Numbered from the stretch's first letter, positions 18,917-28,861 are shown. The stretch: 64,000 nt of DNA from Tunturibacter psychrotolerans (GCF_040359615.1 NZ_CP132942.1:4588001-4652000), one strand, 5' to 3'. The notes: generated by a model not told the origin, from the letters alone. A program made the numbers and translations.

Positions 18917-18950
18917 AAAAAGCTGCTTCGGAACAACGAAGCAGCTTTTT
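18917..18950. terminator. Bidirectional Rho-independent terminator
   Basis: AAAAAGCTGCTTCG (18917-18930) pairs perfectly with CGAAGCAGCTTTTT (18937-18950) around a six-base loop. A and T tracts on the two sides serve both the PEP-CTERM gene (+) and pyruvate kinase (-). Confidence 0.9.
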
Positions 18951-18989
18951 ATTTGTCGAACAGAGAGTCGAGTCCGGCGTTCTATTCCA

Positions 18990-20519
18990 TCATTTGCTTC
19001 TTTTCCTGGCTACCGACCTGGATTTGGGGGTTTCAGTATCGCGGTCGCCGACCATATGGAGGCGCATGAAGTTCGTCGCACCAGATTTGGTTCGAGTCCC
19101 GGCGACAATACCGACGATCTGGCGCTGGTGAACATGGCCTTGCGTTTCGAGGATCTGTTCAGCCATGTTGACGAGCTTGTCTGTATCGCGAAAGCGAGCG
19201 CACAGGATGGGATAAGTGCCCCACAGAAGCATGCAGCGATTGATGACCTTCTCAAAGGGCGAGAGCGCGAAGATGGGCGGTTCAGGGTGATACTTGGAGA
19301 GAAGCCGAGCGGTCATGCCGCTTTCGGTAAAGATAGCGATAGCTGCCACGTCGAGGTCGTCCGCCGCGTGGGACATACACTCGCAAATAGTCTCCGCGAT
19401 GGAGAGGCGGACACTAGGGTGATGGCCAAGCGCAGGACGAGGATCGAGGCGGATCTGGTGCTCGGTCTCGGTGATAATCTTTGCCATCATGGCAACGGCT
19501 TCTACGGGGTATTTACCAGCTGCGCTCTCGGCTGAGAGCATAACGGAGTCAGTGCCGTCGTAGATGGCGTTGGCGACGTCTGACGCCTCGGCGCGGGTGG
19601 GGCGCGGGTTGTCGATCATCGACTCTAGCATCTGCGTCGCGGTGATAACGGGCTTTCGGAACTCCGCGGCGCGCCGAATGATGTGCTTCTGAAGAGCTGG
19701 AACCTTCTCTGGTGGAACCTCGACGCCTAAGTCGCCACGGGCGACCATGATGGCATCGGTGACTTCAAGAATGCTATCCAGATGCTCGATGGCCTGTGGT
19801 TTTTCGAGTTTGGCGACGACCCATGCGTCAGATTTGAGAGCGGCCAGACGATTCTTCACATGGCGGACGTCATCGGCCGTCCGAACGAAAGAGACAGCGA
19901 CCGTATCTACTCCCTGAGCGATGGCAAAGATAAGGTCCTCTTCGTCCTTTTCCGTGAGAGACGGAACGTTGACCGCGATGCCAGGAAGGTTAATTCCCTT
20001 ATTTTCGCCGAGCATGCCTCCGTTGACGATCTCGCAAACAACGTCAACTCCTTTGACGGACTCGACATGCAGCTCAATAAGGCCGTCGGAAAGCAAGATT
20101 CGCGAACCCCGCTCGAGGTTTTCAGCGAGTGTCTTAAAAGTGGTGCCGACGAGTGCAGCATTGCCTTCGATCTCGCGCGGGGTGATAGTTAGGCGTTTGC
20201 CCGCGACCAGTTGGACCGGCTTGTGTCCCTTGAGCTTGCCTGTGCGAATCTTGGGACCCTGCAGATCGGCCAGGATGCAGATGGGCTTGCGCTCCTCTTT
20301 AGAGATCGTGCGGACCATGCGGATAAGTTCGGCCTTTTGATCGTGGCTGCCGTGGGAGAAATTGAGGCGAGCGACGTCAAGACCAGCCCGTACGAGTTGG
20401 CGGAAGACCTCAGGGGTGTTTGAAGCGGGACCGAGCGTGGCCACAATCTTGGCGCGGCGGCCTCGTTCCATTGCGATAAAGGGGGCAACGTCGGGCATTG
20501 AGTTCAAAGATTTCTTCAT
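18990..20519 (-). CDS. pyk: Pyruvate kinase
   Basis: Up to 509 residues. It transfers phosphate from PEP to ADP in the last step of glycolysis. Conserved blocks: RRAKIVATLGPASNT, ARLNFSHGSHD, ILADLQGPKIR, the active-site MVARGDLGVEVPPEKV, KPVITATQMLESMI, and TRAEASDVANAI-YDGTDSVMLSAESAAGKYP. The start is uncertain: Met17 (20471) begins the conserved region, Met8 (20498) and Met1 are alternatives, and none has a strong ribosome site. The C-terminal K/R-rich tail (RSVARKRSK) extends a little past the usual end. Confidence 0.95.
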   Translation of the reverse strand: MKKSLNSMPDVAPFIAMERGRRAKIVATLGPASNTPEVFRQLVRAGLDVARLNFSHGSHDQKAELIRMVRTISKEERKPICILADLQGPKIRTGKLKGHKPVQLVAGKRLTITPREIEGNAALVGTTFKTLAENLERGSRILLSDGLIELHVESVKGVDVVCEIVNGGMLGENKGINLPGIAVNVPSLTEKDEEDLIFAIAQGVDTVAVSFVRTADDVRHVKNRLAALKSDAWVVAKLEKPQAIEHLDSILEVTDAIMVARGDLGVEVPPEKVPALQKHIIRRAAEFRKPVITATQMLESMIDNPRPTRAEASDVANAIYDGTDSVMLSAESAAGKYPVEAVAMMAKIITETEHQIRLDPRPALGHHPSVRLSIAETICECMSHAADDLDVAAIAIFTESGMTARLLSKYHPEPPIFALSPFEKVINRCMLLWGTYPILCARFRDTDKLVNMAEQILETQGHVHQRQIVGIVAGTRTKSGATNFMRLHMVGDRDTETPKSRSVARKRSK

Positions 20520-20596
20520 GGGCAGCTTGCGGAAACTTTCTCACCATCCCAAGGTTACGAATGGTATGACCAGTAGGTTTGACTTCCCTCGCAATT

Positions 20597-21505
20597 CTAA
20601 CCGGGTGCGATGTTATTTGGCGTAGGGGGCCGGGAATGAGGGTGAAAAAAACGAGAGTGGAACTCGGCATTGAACTCGGCTCCGCAAAGAACGCAGAGCG
20701 AGATGATGTAAAGCCAGAAGAGCAGCGCAATGCCGGCGCCGAGTGATCCATAAACCTGGGAGTAGTTGGCGAAGCGCGTGACGTACCAGCCAAAGATGAC
20801 CGTCGCGAGGAACCACATGGCTGTTGAGACGAAAGCGCCGGGAAGGGTGCGCTTCCAAGACTGCTGCATAGGCGTTCCCATGTGATAGATCAGGGCCGTG
20901 ATGCCAATGCTGCCGGTGAGTGCGACGCTCCAACGGATGAGAAGCGCGAAGATATAGACCGGAGTGCGGGCAGAAGGAGTAATGTGCACAGCGAGCCAGG
21001 TCGTGATGAAGTGACCGAAGACCACGAGAACGCTGGACAGAGCAAAAGGTATTAGTGAGAGTGGAACCAACACGAGAGCGCGAAGGCGGCGCTGCCAAAA
21101 AGTCCAACAATTAACAGGAAGGTCATTGGCACGGCGGAGCCCCTCCATAATTGTGGCGAGAACACTTGAGGCTCCTGTGAGGCTGACCAGGAACGCGACG
21201 CTGAGAGCATGCGTGGAACGGGCGGTTTCCGGCGAGGAGACGAAGTAGCTCTGAAGGAGGGGGCTGACGTCCGGGGGGAGGATGCGATCGAAAAAGATGG
21301 AGAACTGGTAACGCAGCGGCGCGGTATCAGGAACCATACTGATCATCGCGGCGGCGACAATGAGCGCCGGGAAGAGCGTGACGATCGCGGAGTAGGCGGT
21401 GGACTGGGCGAGGTTGAGGCTGTCGTGCCTCATCGCGCGGAGCAATGTTCCGTGAAGGATCCCGGGAAGACGAAGGAGTCTCCTCATGGGAACGGTCCGA
21501 AGCAT
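20597..21505 (-). CDS. YihY/BrkB-family inner-membrane protein
   Basis: 302 residues with about six transmembrane segments. Family hallmarks: an N-terminal helix, then AQSTAYSAIVTLFPALIVAAAMIS; later VSLTGASSVLATIMEGLRRAND; and at the end YSQVYGSLGAGIALLFWLYI-ISLCVLCGAEFNAEF. The last is the conserved G-x-L-G/hydrophobic block of this family. Once mislabelled ribonuclease BN, the family is a membrane protein of unsettled function. It starts 12 bases after the upstream thioredoxin gene ends, so the two may be cotranscribed. Confidence 0.9.
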   Translation of the reverse strand: MLRTVPMRRLLRLPGILHGTLLRAMRHDSLNLAQSTAYSAIVTLFPALIVAAAMISMVPDTAPLRYQFSIFFDRILPPDVSPLLQSYFVSSPETARSTHALSVAFLVSLTGASSVLATIMEGLRRANDLPVNCWTFWQRRLRALVLVPLSLIPFALSSVLVVFGHFITTWLAVHITPSARTPVYIFALLIRWSVALTGSIGITALIYHMGTPMQQSWKRTLPGAFVSTAMWFLATVIFGWYVTRFANYSQVYGSLGAGIALLFWLYIISLCVLCGAEFNAEFHSRFFHPHSRPPTPNNIAPG

Positions 21506-21517
21506 GAAAGAGGCAGG

Positions 21518-22006
21518 CTAAGCCTTCCATCGATTGAGGAAGGCAGTGACAGCCTCAACACTGGTGTGTTCGAACTCCTTCTCGTGTTCGGCGTAGAGGA
21601 GGTTGCCGTGAGCGTCGATGACAGCGAGAGAAGGAATGCCATGGGCGATGGGAACATGATACTTCTTTGCCACGTCCACGTTGTGGTCGACATGCCCGGT
21701 ATCGATATGCACAACAAGGAAGTGTTTCGCGAGAAGCTCTGCATTGGGGCTCTGCCGATAGTAGTAGTCGAGAACCTGGCAGTCACCGCACCAGTTTGCG
21801 CCGAAGTCGAGGATGATGCGCTTGTGCTCGCGGCGCGCGGTGACCATTGCAGCCGCAATATCGGCGCTGGCGTTCGCGGTCTCTGAATAGAGGTTCCTGT
21901 TGACCATGAAGACGGACTGTGCAGTAGCTGGAGCAAGAGAGCTGACAGTGAGCGGCACCAGCATTGTTGCAACCGCAAGAAAGATATTGCTGAGTTTCGT
22001 ATTCAT
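21518..22006 (-). CDS. Exported thioredoxin-fold protein
   Basis: 162 residues from ATG 22006 (MNTKLSNIFLAVATMLVPL, signal peptide, cleavage near ATAQS). The frame is open another 66 residues upstream, but without export features. Thioredoxin fold with active site GANWCGDCQVLDYYY (CGDC), cis-Pro region GIPSLAVIDAHG. The WCGDC variant is common in thioredoxin_7-type periplasmic proteins, presumably thiol-disulfide exchange on envelope proteins. The neighbouring YihY gene on the same strand does not reveal a partner. Confidence 0.85.
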   Translation of the reverse strand: MNTKLSNIFLAVATMLVPLTVSSLAPATAQSVFMVNRNLYSETANASADIAAAMVTARREHKRIILDFGANWCGDCQVLDYYYRQSPNAELLAKHFLVVHIDTGHVDHNVDVAKKYHVPIAHGIPSLAVIDAHGNLLYAEHEKEFEHTSVEAVTAFLNRWKA

Positions 22007-22136
22007 GAGACAACCTTGTGCGGGTTTCGTGGGAAGTGGCATATGGCTGTGCGATGAAGCGTTGCCGCTATTCACAGATGATGCACGAAGATTGCAGCGT
22101 GACGCAAAACTAAGGTTAGAAAGACCGAGATAAGAG

Positions 22137-23288
22137 TCACTTTCCGCCGTAGTAACCATCACGGGTCTGAATAACCAGACCTTTCTGATGTAGGTCCACT
22201 GCAACCTGATGGTAGCCGTTGGACGCTGCCTCCTGAGTGGGGGTATAACCGAGGCGGTATTGTGCTCGGAGTTCTTCAGCTATCTGGTTGTAGATCTGGG
22301 CGACATCCTGATTCTTCTTTACTTCAAAGAGGCGCCCACCGGTCTCCTGAGCCATGCGTTCTAGGATCTTCTTACCGTCAACGTGACTCTGGCTCGGATA
22401 ATTGCCTCCATTACCCCCACCATTACCTCCCCCTGGATATCCCCCACGGCCACCTGGGTAGCCACCGCCAGGATATCCACCTCCAGGAAAACCACCCCCA
22501 GGATAACCGCTACGCCCGTGCTGAGGGTTGTAGTTCTGTGGATGGGACTCCTCGCCTTTGAAATAAATGGCGTAAATGATGGTATCGGCTCGTTGGGCGG
22601 CTTCGATGGAGCGTACGAGATTCTCCTTACTGTTTCGGTCGACTCCATCGGAGAGGATGACGAGAGCCTTGCGGCCAGTCTGCTTGCTCATCAGTTCGTC
22701 TGAGGCAAGAAACAGAGCGTCGTAGAGAACCGTGCCTCCGCGAGCGCGACTCCGGGTGTCGGTGTCGTCGTCGGTCGAGGATGCACCCGGGCTGTCGATT
22801 TCTTTGAGCGCCTTCTGGAGGAGCGGACGGGACGTCGTCAAATCCTGCAACAACTCGGTTTGACGCGCAAACTGGATGATAAAGGCCTGATCCTTCGGGT
22901 TGGTCAGCATCTGGTCGAGGAAGGTGCTGCTGGCGGTACGCTCTTCGCCGAGGACGCTGCGTTGGGATTGGCTCGTGTCTACGAGCAGACCCAAGGTTAG
23001 CGGGAGGTTCATATCCTTATCGAAGTAGCGGATGGCCTGTGGTTTGCCGTCCACCTGAAGGGTAAAGTCGTCCTTATTAAGATTCTGGATGAGCGCTCCT
23101 TTCTTGTCCCGGACGACAACCGGGAGATTGACCAGGCGGGCGTCGACGGCGATCGTCGGTACCGCGGTGGAGGGCGACCCATCAGGCGGAGCTGTTTTTT
23201 GCTGTTCGCTGTGGCCTGGAACGGAGAGGCTAGGCATGAATAGGACAACGGCCACTAGAACGGGCCGGAGCAATTGGCGGGTGATCAT
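22137..23288 (-). CDS. VWFA-related acidobacterial protein with Gly-Tyr-Pro repeat insert
   Basis: 383 residues. Signal peptide, then VNLPVVVRDKKGALIQNLNKDDFTLQVDGKPQAI and a von Willebrand A domain with MIDAS motif LLVDTSQSQR and LVILSDGVDR. This is the VWFA-related domain family largely restricted to Acidobacteriota (TIGR03436 as I recall it). Between the MIDAS half and the C-terminal half sits a tandem G/Y/P insert (GGGFPGGGYPGGGYPGG..., about residues 265-300). C-terminal RVLYTPTQ-like LGYTPTQEA and QVAVDLHQKGLVIQTRDGYY are typical. Role unknown; metal-dependent protein binding in the periplasm is likely. The start is the conserved MITRQLLRPVLVA. Confidence 0.88.
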   Translation of the reverse strand: MITRQLLRPVLVAVVLFMPSLSVPGHSEQQKTAPPDGSPSTAVPTIAVDARLVNLPVVVRDKKGALIQNLNKDDFTLQVDGKPQAIRYFDKDMNLPLTLGLLVDTSQSQRSVLGEERTASSTFLDQMLTNPKDQAFIIQFARQTELLQDLTTSRPLLQKALKEIDSPGASSTDDDTDTRSRARGGTVLYDALFLASDELMSKQTGRKALVILSDGVDRNSKENLVRSIEAAQRADTIIYAIYFKGEESHPQNYNPQHGRSGYPGGGFPGGGYPGGGYPGGRGGYPGGGNGGGNGGNYPSQSHVDGKKILERMAQETGGRLFEVKKNQDVAQIYNQIAEELRAQYRLGYTPTQEAASNGYHQVAVDLHQKGLVIQTRDGYYGGK

Positions 23289-23623
23289 GTGAGTTTAGAC
23301 GATTTCGGATTGTTGGGGTTTCAATCCGGGGTGGTTTGACCAGACGTTTCTGCTGACGAGAAATCTCCGGCTTGCTACTATCGAGTCATCGTTTCAATCT
23401 GCTCTTCTGTTTTCCGGTTTTCGGATTCTAGTGAGGTGCTGGCAGAAGGTGGGTTCTGCACTCGTGAGGTCATTCTGTGTCATCGACTTCTGCGGCCATT
23501 CAAATCACCGGCGAATCCTAGGGATCAACAATTCCTAGAGAGGCGGGCGAAGGATAGTATGGGGTGCTCTGTGCATTGAACCTGTCAGACAACCCCCTTG
23601 CAGTATGCTGAGATCGTTGGGAG
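23289..23623. other. Divergent intergenic region, no gene seen
   Basis: 335 bp between the divergent VWFA and diguanylate cyclase genes. I see no coding potential or strong hairpin; it presumably contains both promoters. Confidence 0.6.
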
Positions 23624-25192
23624 ATGCGGAACGAGAATGCGATGGACATAGTCAAAAGTGTTGGCGAAGCGTCGCTCGATGTGGAGGTAAATGATTGTGC
23701 TGCCGCTGAGATCCCAAATGCTCATACACAGTCCAAGCCCCTTCATTGGGGACATCTGACTGCGACATTCTTAGTTCTGCTTTTGTTTTCCTGGCTGGGA
23801 ATCGTGCTTTCGCGACAATCTGACGGTGTCGCGACGATCTGGTTCACCAACGGACTTTTGTTTGCGCTAGTGGTAGCGCGACCGAAAAACACCTGGATTC
23901 CTTATTTTATTGCGGGTTTCCTGGCCGATACGTTGGCCGATGTGATTTATGGGGATCCGCTGCGGCTGTCAATCGGCGTGGCGGTCGCCAACTCCGTGGA
24001 AGTGATCATTTCGTCTGTGCTGTTGACGCGGTGGTTCGGCAGTCCTCTGCAGCTAACCAAACGCCTTCCGTTGCTGGGCTTTCTTGGAATCGCGGTGGTG
24101 GGTGCGACAGCGCTGACCAGTGCCCTGGGAGCTTCGTGGACTTTGCTCTTTGTAAACGCAGGCCCCTGGTGGATGCTGTTTCGCACCTGGTATCTCGGGG
24201 ATGTCCTGGGTATGGCCATCATTGCGCCATTGGTCTTCATTCTGCAGCGACCAGGCTTTTTCACAATGCTGCAAAGTCAGCAACTACCGAGGACACTGTT
24301 GTTACTGTTGGTGCCGGCTGCCGCGACGGCACTGGTGTTTAGTCACAGCAAGGACCCGCTAATTTTCTTTATCTTTCCCGCGCTGTTGCTCGTAACGTTC
24401 CGATTGGGCTTTCCGGGCACTGTGCTCGCCGTGTTTGTGATTGCGCTGATCTCGATCTGGTTCACAGTTACCGGACATGGTCCATTAATGCTGATCACCG
24501 GGACAAATCTGCTCCACAAGATTGTGATTGAGCAGATCTTTCTTGCGGTAGCCCTTTTCACGTTCTTCCCGGTAGCTGCCCTGCTTGAGGAACGAAAAGC
24601 ACTCGAAATATCGCTGCAGAAGAGCGAACTGCGATATCGCGAGTTGGCTAACGCGGATGCATTGACGGGACTAGCGAACCGCAGAGCTTTCGATGAAAGG
24701 TTGGAGGAGGCCTGGAATTGGGCGACTCGCAACGAGCAATCGTTGGCGCTGCTACTGATCGATGTGGATCTTTTCAAAGCCTATAACGACCTCTACGGAC
24801 ATGTCGGTGGAGATGAGTGTCTGCGCTGCATCGCGAAAGTGATTGCGAGCGCACTACAAGGTAGAGCTGAAATTGCCGCGAGGTTTGGAGGCGAAGAGTT
24901 CGCCGTCATCCTTCCGAACACGACTGTGGAAACCGCGGTGCAAGTCGCCGAAGACGTCCGGCATGCGGTGGCTGGCATGAAGGTACCGCACTCGGGAAAT
25001 CAACTTGGGATCCAAACAATCAGTGTAGGAGTAGCGGCCGGAGTACCGCACCGGAACGCCGCGGCAATATCTTTGCTCACAGCCTCCGATCACGCGTTGT
25101 ATCGTGCGAAGTATTTGGGACGTAACCGGGTGGAGTCTGCAGCTGCCGTAATAAATCGAACCGAGATGTCCACTGCGGATTCAACGGCTTGA
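23624..25192 (+). CDS. MASE1-GGDEF diguanylate cyclase
   Basis: 522 residues. About eight transmembrane helices (residues 45-320) form a MASE1 sensor (FLVLLLFSWLGIVLS ... WFTNGLLFALVVARP). A GGDEF domain follows: NADALTGLANRRAFDERL, LLIDVDLFKAYNDLYGHVGGDECL and intact active site RFGGEEFAVILP. It should make c-di-GMP. The inhibitory RxxD site expected nine residues before GGEEF reads GRAE, so product inhibition through the usual I-site is probably absent. The start may be Met7 (23642). It precedes an esterase gene by only 48 bases. Confidence 0.92.
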   Translation: MRNENAMDIVKSVGEASLDVEVNDCAAAEIPNAHTQSKPLHWGHLTATFLVLLLFSWLGIVLSRQSDGVATIWFTNGLLFALVVARPKNTWIPYFIAGFLADTLADVIYGDPLRLSIGVAVANSVEVIISSVLLTRWFGSPLQLTKRLPLLGFLGIAVVGATALTSALGASWTLLFVNAGPWWMLFRTWYLGDVLGMAIIAPLVFILQRPGFFTMLQSQQLPRTLLLLLVPAAATALVFSHSKDPLIFFIFPALLLVTFRLGFPGTVLAVFVIALISIWFTVTGHGPLMLITGTNLLHKIVIEQIFLAVALFTFFPVAALLEERKALEISLQKSELRYRELANADALTGLANRRAFDERLEEAWNWATRNEQSLALLLIDVDLFKAYNDLYGHVGGDECLRCIAKVIASALQGRAEIAARFGGEEFAVILPNTTVETAVQVAEDVRHAVAGMKVPHSGNQLGIQTISVGVAAGVPHRNAAAISLLTASDHALYRAKYLGRNRVESAAAVINRTEMSTADSTA

Positions 25193-25240
25193 AGTTTAGG
25201 ACTGCCACCACGTATGAGAAGCATGTATCTTAACGGGACG

Positions 25241-26206
25241 ATGAAACAACTTCTTTGGCTATCACTTGGTTGTTTCTGTGGGTGCCTTGGAGTAGGGTGC
25301 GCCTCGACCTCGGCTACGGCTGCTACCTCAGTGCACTCCGTCGCCGTAGAACCGGCAACCATTACGAAGCCTCCGAAAGGCTTCGCAAGGGCTGTGGCGC
25401 TATGGCCAAACGGGGCACCCGGTGCTTTGGGTGACGGCGAGGGAGATATCCCTAAGATTTATGTGTATCCGGCGCCGGGGCCCGGCATACATTCCGCGGT
25501 CATCGTGATCCCAGGGGGCGGTTACGTCCACCTGGCGATCGAAAAGGAAGGGGGCGAGGAGGCGCGCTGGCTGAATGCGCACGGCGTGACTGCTTTTGTG
25601 TTGGAGTATCGACTCGGCCCAAGATACCACTTTCCTTCTCCAATGTTGGATGGTGCACGGGCAATGCGCTATGTTCGCAGCCACGCGGCAGAACTGGGAG
25701 TAGCGAGAGACAAGATTGGGCTTTGGGGTTTCTCGGCAGGTGGTCATTTGGCGAGCTATCTGGCGGCAGTGAATGACAACGGCACTTCAGGCGCTGAGGA
25801 TCCAATCGATAGAGTTAGCGATCGGCCGGACTTCGCCATTGTGTCCTACGGACGATATACGTTGGACGACTCGATACCCAGGAAGACGAATATGGAAGGG
25901 TTGCTGGGTGATCATCCTACGAAGGCGATGCTGGACTCCATCTCGGTGGTGAAGCGAGTGACGAAAAATACCTCTCCTTGCTTCATCTTCTCGACTACAG
26001 CCGACCAGACGGTAAATCCGATGAATGCAACTGCGTTCTACGACGCACTCAAACAGGCAGACGTGCCTGTGGAGCTGCACATCTTCGAGCTTGGGCAACA
26101 TGGGACCGGAATGGCGCAAGGGATGAAGGGAATGTCCGAGCTAGCCATCTATCCCACATTGGTCGCAAACTGGATGGAAATGCACGGCTGGATGTCGCAG
26201 GAGTAA
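25241..26206 (+). CDS. Alpha/beta hydrolase (BD-FAE/acetyl-esterase type) lipoprotein
   Basis: 321 residues from ATG 25241 (MKQLLWLSLGCFCGCLGVGC), a lipoprotein signal; another ATG lies 27 bases earlier. The catalytic set is visible: oxyanion-hole VIPGGGYVHLA, nucleophile elbow GFSAGG, acid in STTADQTVN and His in LGQHGTG. Similar proteins hydrolyse acetyl, xylan or feruloyl esters on polysaccharides outside the cytoplasm. It is close behind the diguanylate cyclase, so the two may share a transcript, but a functional link is only conjecture. Confidence 0.87.
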   Translation: MKQLLWLSLGCFCGCLGVGCASTSATAATSVHSVAVEPATITKPPKGFARAVALWPNGAPGALGDGEGDIPKIYVYPAPGPGIHSAVIVIPGGGYVHLAIEKEGGEEARWLNAHGVTAFVLEYRLGPRYHFPSPMLDGARAMRYVRSHAAELGVARDKIGLWGFSAGGHLASYLAAVNDNGTSGAEDPIDRVSDRPDFAIVSYGRYTLDDSIPRKTNMEGLLGDHPTKAMLDSISVVKRVTKNTSPCFIFSTTADQTVNPMNATAFYDALKQADVPVELHIFELGQHGTGMAQGMKGMSELAIYPTLVANWMEMHGWMSQE

Positions 26207-26380
26207 TATGCCGTGAAGATCTTCCAAGCAAGATGGACTTGAAATAATTGATCCTGGGCTGCAAGGAACAAATAGACTGCACTAGGCGTCGCTGCAGAAT
26301 ACCGCGGAATAAGGAGTCGAAACAAGCGTTTTAGGAGATATCCGGACACTACATATTTTGTTGCGAAAGAGTGGCTTCGT

Positions 26381-28816
26381 TTGTTTACGCTGGCAGACGG
26401 TAGGAAACACGATGCTGGCACAATCCTGGCTTGTATTTCGAGGTATTTCTTGAAGGCTTCTGCGCTCGACTCCCAGCGACCCTGGGTCTGGAAGACAATT
26501 CTCTCAGCGGTGGCGGTTACGCTGACGGTGACGCAACTCTGGCGAGTCGATCATGGGGCCGGGGTTGGGAAGTTGAGCACCATCATCATCATGATGTCGG
26601 GCACCTCGATTGCAGTGTGGGCGCTGTGGCGCGAATATAGCCGCGTGGGGAAGATGAGAGGGGTTGAGCAGGCGCATTCGCAGTTTTTGGCAGCGGCTGA
26701 GACCAGCCTCGATGGCTTTGGGCTTTTTGAATCTGTGCGAGATGAAGCGGGCAGGATTTTGGACTTCCGTGTGTTGTACGTCAATGCCAACATCGAACGA
26801 CTGGTAGGACAATCACGATCCGAACTCCTCGGAAAGACCCTCTGCACAGTGACTCCAATGAAGGCTTCAGGTTCGTTGTTCGGCAGGTTTTGCAGGGTTG
26901 TCGCGACCGGCGAATCTTTGAATGAAGAGTTCCCGGTAAGCACTGCGAATATTAAGGCGTCCTGGTTGCAAATCCAGGTCGTGAAGCTCGGAGATGGGCT
27001 CGCAATTACCTTCAGTGATATTAGCGGAGCCAAGGAGACCCAAGAGCGATATGAGCACCTTGCGGAGTTCACTGACTCCGTTTTTCAGAATGCTCCCTTC
27101 AGCATCGTCACAACCGATACCCAGGGAATGATTACAGCGATGAACAGCGAGGCAGAAAAGCTGACAGGCTATCGCCGTGAGGAACTAGTCGGGAAGGCCT
27201 CGCTAACGAGGCTCCACGATGAGCGAGAGCTTTTGGGCAGGGCCGTCGCTATCGACTCTGCCGCGACATTAGAAGAATATGGGTTCGAAGTTCTGACGGC
27301 TGGAGCAGCCGTGGGAGAGATGGAGGAGCAAGAGTGGACGCTGATTAGACGCGACGGGGCGAGAACTCCAATCAATCTTGCCGTGAGAGCAGTGACCACT
27401 CCATCTGGTCAGGTGAGCGGCTTTGTGAGCATCGCGTTCGATATTACTGATCGCCGTCAGATGATGGAGTATGTCACTCATCTGGCCACGCATGACCAAT
27501 TGACAGGACTGACAGGGCGAGCGCTGCTGCAGGACAAGACGGTCCAGACGGTGGAACTGGCACGACGCTATGGAACGAAGGTCGCGGTCTTTGTGATCGA
27601 TTTGGATCACTTTAAACGCATCAACGACTCCTTGGGACATACTGCGGGAGACCAGATCTTGATCGAAGCGGCGCAGAGATTGAGTCGCTCGGTACGCAGC
27701 ACGGATGTGGTGGCGCGGGTAGGTGGAGACGAGTTTGTGGTGGTGATGCCAGACATCACCACCGTCGACGACGTTGAGCAGTGTGCGGCCAATCTGGTAG
27801 CCAGGTTGGCGCCGGAGATCTCAATCGAAGGACACTTGGTGCACGTGACGGCAAGTGTCGGTGTCTGCATTTACCCTGACTTTGCAAGCGATGCCAAGCA
27901 CCTGCTCAAACGAGCAGATTCAGCGATGTACGCGGCGAAAGAGAATGGGAGAAACCAGTTCCAGATCTTCAGCGAGAGCATGCTCAAAGAGACAGCCGAA
28001 CGTCTCACGATGGAGCATGCGTTGCGCCACGCTCTGGGAAACAAAGAGCTCAGCATGCACTACCAGCCCCAAATCTCGTTGACGACTGGAAGAGTGACCG
28101 GCATGGAAGCTTTACTGCGCTGGACTCATCCTAGGCTAGGGAGCATCTCGCCGTCGCAATTTATTCCGTTGGCTGAAGAAACCGGGCTGATCGTTCCGAT
28201 CGGGGAATGGGCCTTCATGACCGCGTGCTGCGAGGGTAAAGCCTTGCGAGACGAGCTTGATATGGATCTGACCGTTTCAATCAATCTATCGCCACGACAA
28301 TTTCAACAAAAGAATCTAGTTCATGTGATTGAACATTCGCTCTCGAAGAGCGGCCTATCCCCCGACAAACTGCAGATCGAGATCACGGAAAACATGTTGA
28401 TGGTGAACTCCGAGCATGTTCTGGACAAGCTGCAGAGAATGCGGGAGTTGGGAGTCCGTATCTCGATTGACGACTTCGGCACTGGATTCTGCAGCTTCTC
28501 GTATCTGCTCGAATATCAGGTCGATCGATTGAAGATCGATCAGAGTTTCGTGAAGAAGGCAGGGACCGATGCAAACGCTGCAGCGGTGGTTCGAACTATC
28601 ATCGCAATGTCTCACGGACTCAACATCAAGGTCGTGGCAGAAGGCGTCGAGACCGACGAACAGATGCGGTTTCTGTTGCGCAGGAAGTGCGACGAAGCGC
28701 AAGGGAATTTTATTGCGAAGCCGGTGTCTCAGGCTGAGTTCTGTGAGGTAGTCCGTCGGTACGCAAACAATCCTTCCGCTCCAGAGTCGGAGCCGGTGTC
28801 TGGGCTGGTCCGGTAA
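26381..28816 (+). CDS. PAS-PAS-GGDEF-EAL c-di-GMP enzyme
   Basis: Up to 811 residues; first codon TTG, and the real start is uncertain. Two membrane helices (about 38-86), then two PAS domains (about 100-215 and 225-350). GGDEF is intact (RVGGDEFVVVMP) and its I-site RSTD lies at the correct distance. The EAL domain follows: GMEALLRWTHP, ETGLIVPIGEW, VSINLSPRQF, ITENML, IDDFGTGFCSFSYL, LKIDQSFVKK and VVAEGVET, the full metal and catalytic set. The usual QGY is QGN. It may make, break or switch between both reactions, and the PAS domains suggest signal control. Confidence 0.92.
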   Translation: MFTLADGRKHDAGTILACISRYFLKASALDSQRPWVWKTILSAVAVTLTVTQLWRVDHGAGVGKLSTIIIMMSGTSIAVWALWREYSRVGKMRGVEQAHSQFLAAAETSLDGFGLFESVRDEAGRILDFRVLYVNANIERLVGQSRSELLGKTLCTVTPMKASGSLFGRFCRVVATGESLNEEFPVSTANIKASWLQIQVVKLGDGLAITFSDISGAKETQERYEHLAEFTDSVFQNAPFSIVTTDTQGMITAMNSEAEKLTGYRREELVGKASLTRLHDERELLGRAVAIDSAATLEEYGFEVLTAGAAVGEMEEQEWTLIRRDGARTPINLAVRAVTTPSGQVSGFVSIAFDITDRRQMMEYVTHLATHDQLTGLTGRALLQDKTVQTVELARRYGTKVAVFVIDLDHFKRINDSLGHTAGDQILIEAAQRLSRSVRSTDVVARVGGDEFVVVMPDITTVDDVEQCAANLVARLAPEISIEGHLVHVTASVGVCIYPDFASDAKHLLKRADSAMYAAKENGRNQFQIFSESMLKETAERLTMEHALRHALGNKELSMHYQPQISLTTGRVTGMEALLRWTHPRLGSISPSQFIPLAEETGLIVPIGEWAFMTACCEGKALRDELDMDLTVSINLSPRQFQQKNLVHVIEHSLSKSGLSPDKLQIEITENMLMVNSEHVLDKLQRMRELGVRISIDDFGTGFCSFSYLLEYQVDRLKIDQSFVKKAGTDANAAAVVRTIIAMSHGLNIKVVAEGVETDEQMRFLLRRKCDEAQGNFIAKPVSQAEFCEVVRRYANNPSAPESEPVSGLVR

Positions 28817-28861
28817 GCTGCAATCGCTATTGCTAAATGTTCGAAATCTTGGCTGTGATCG

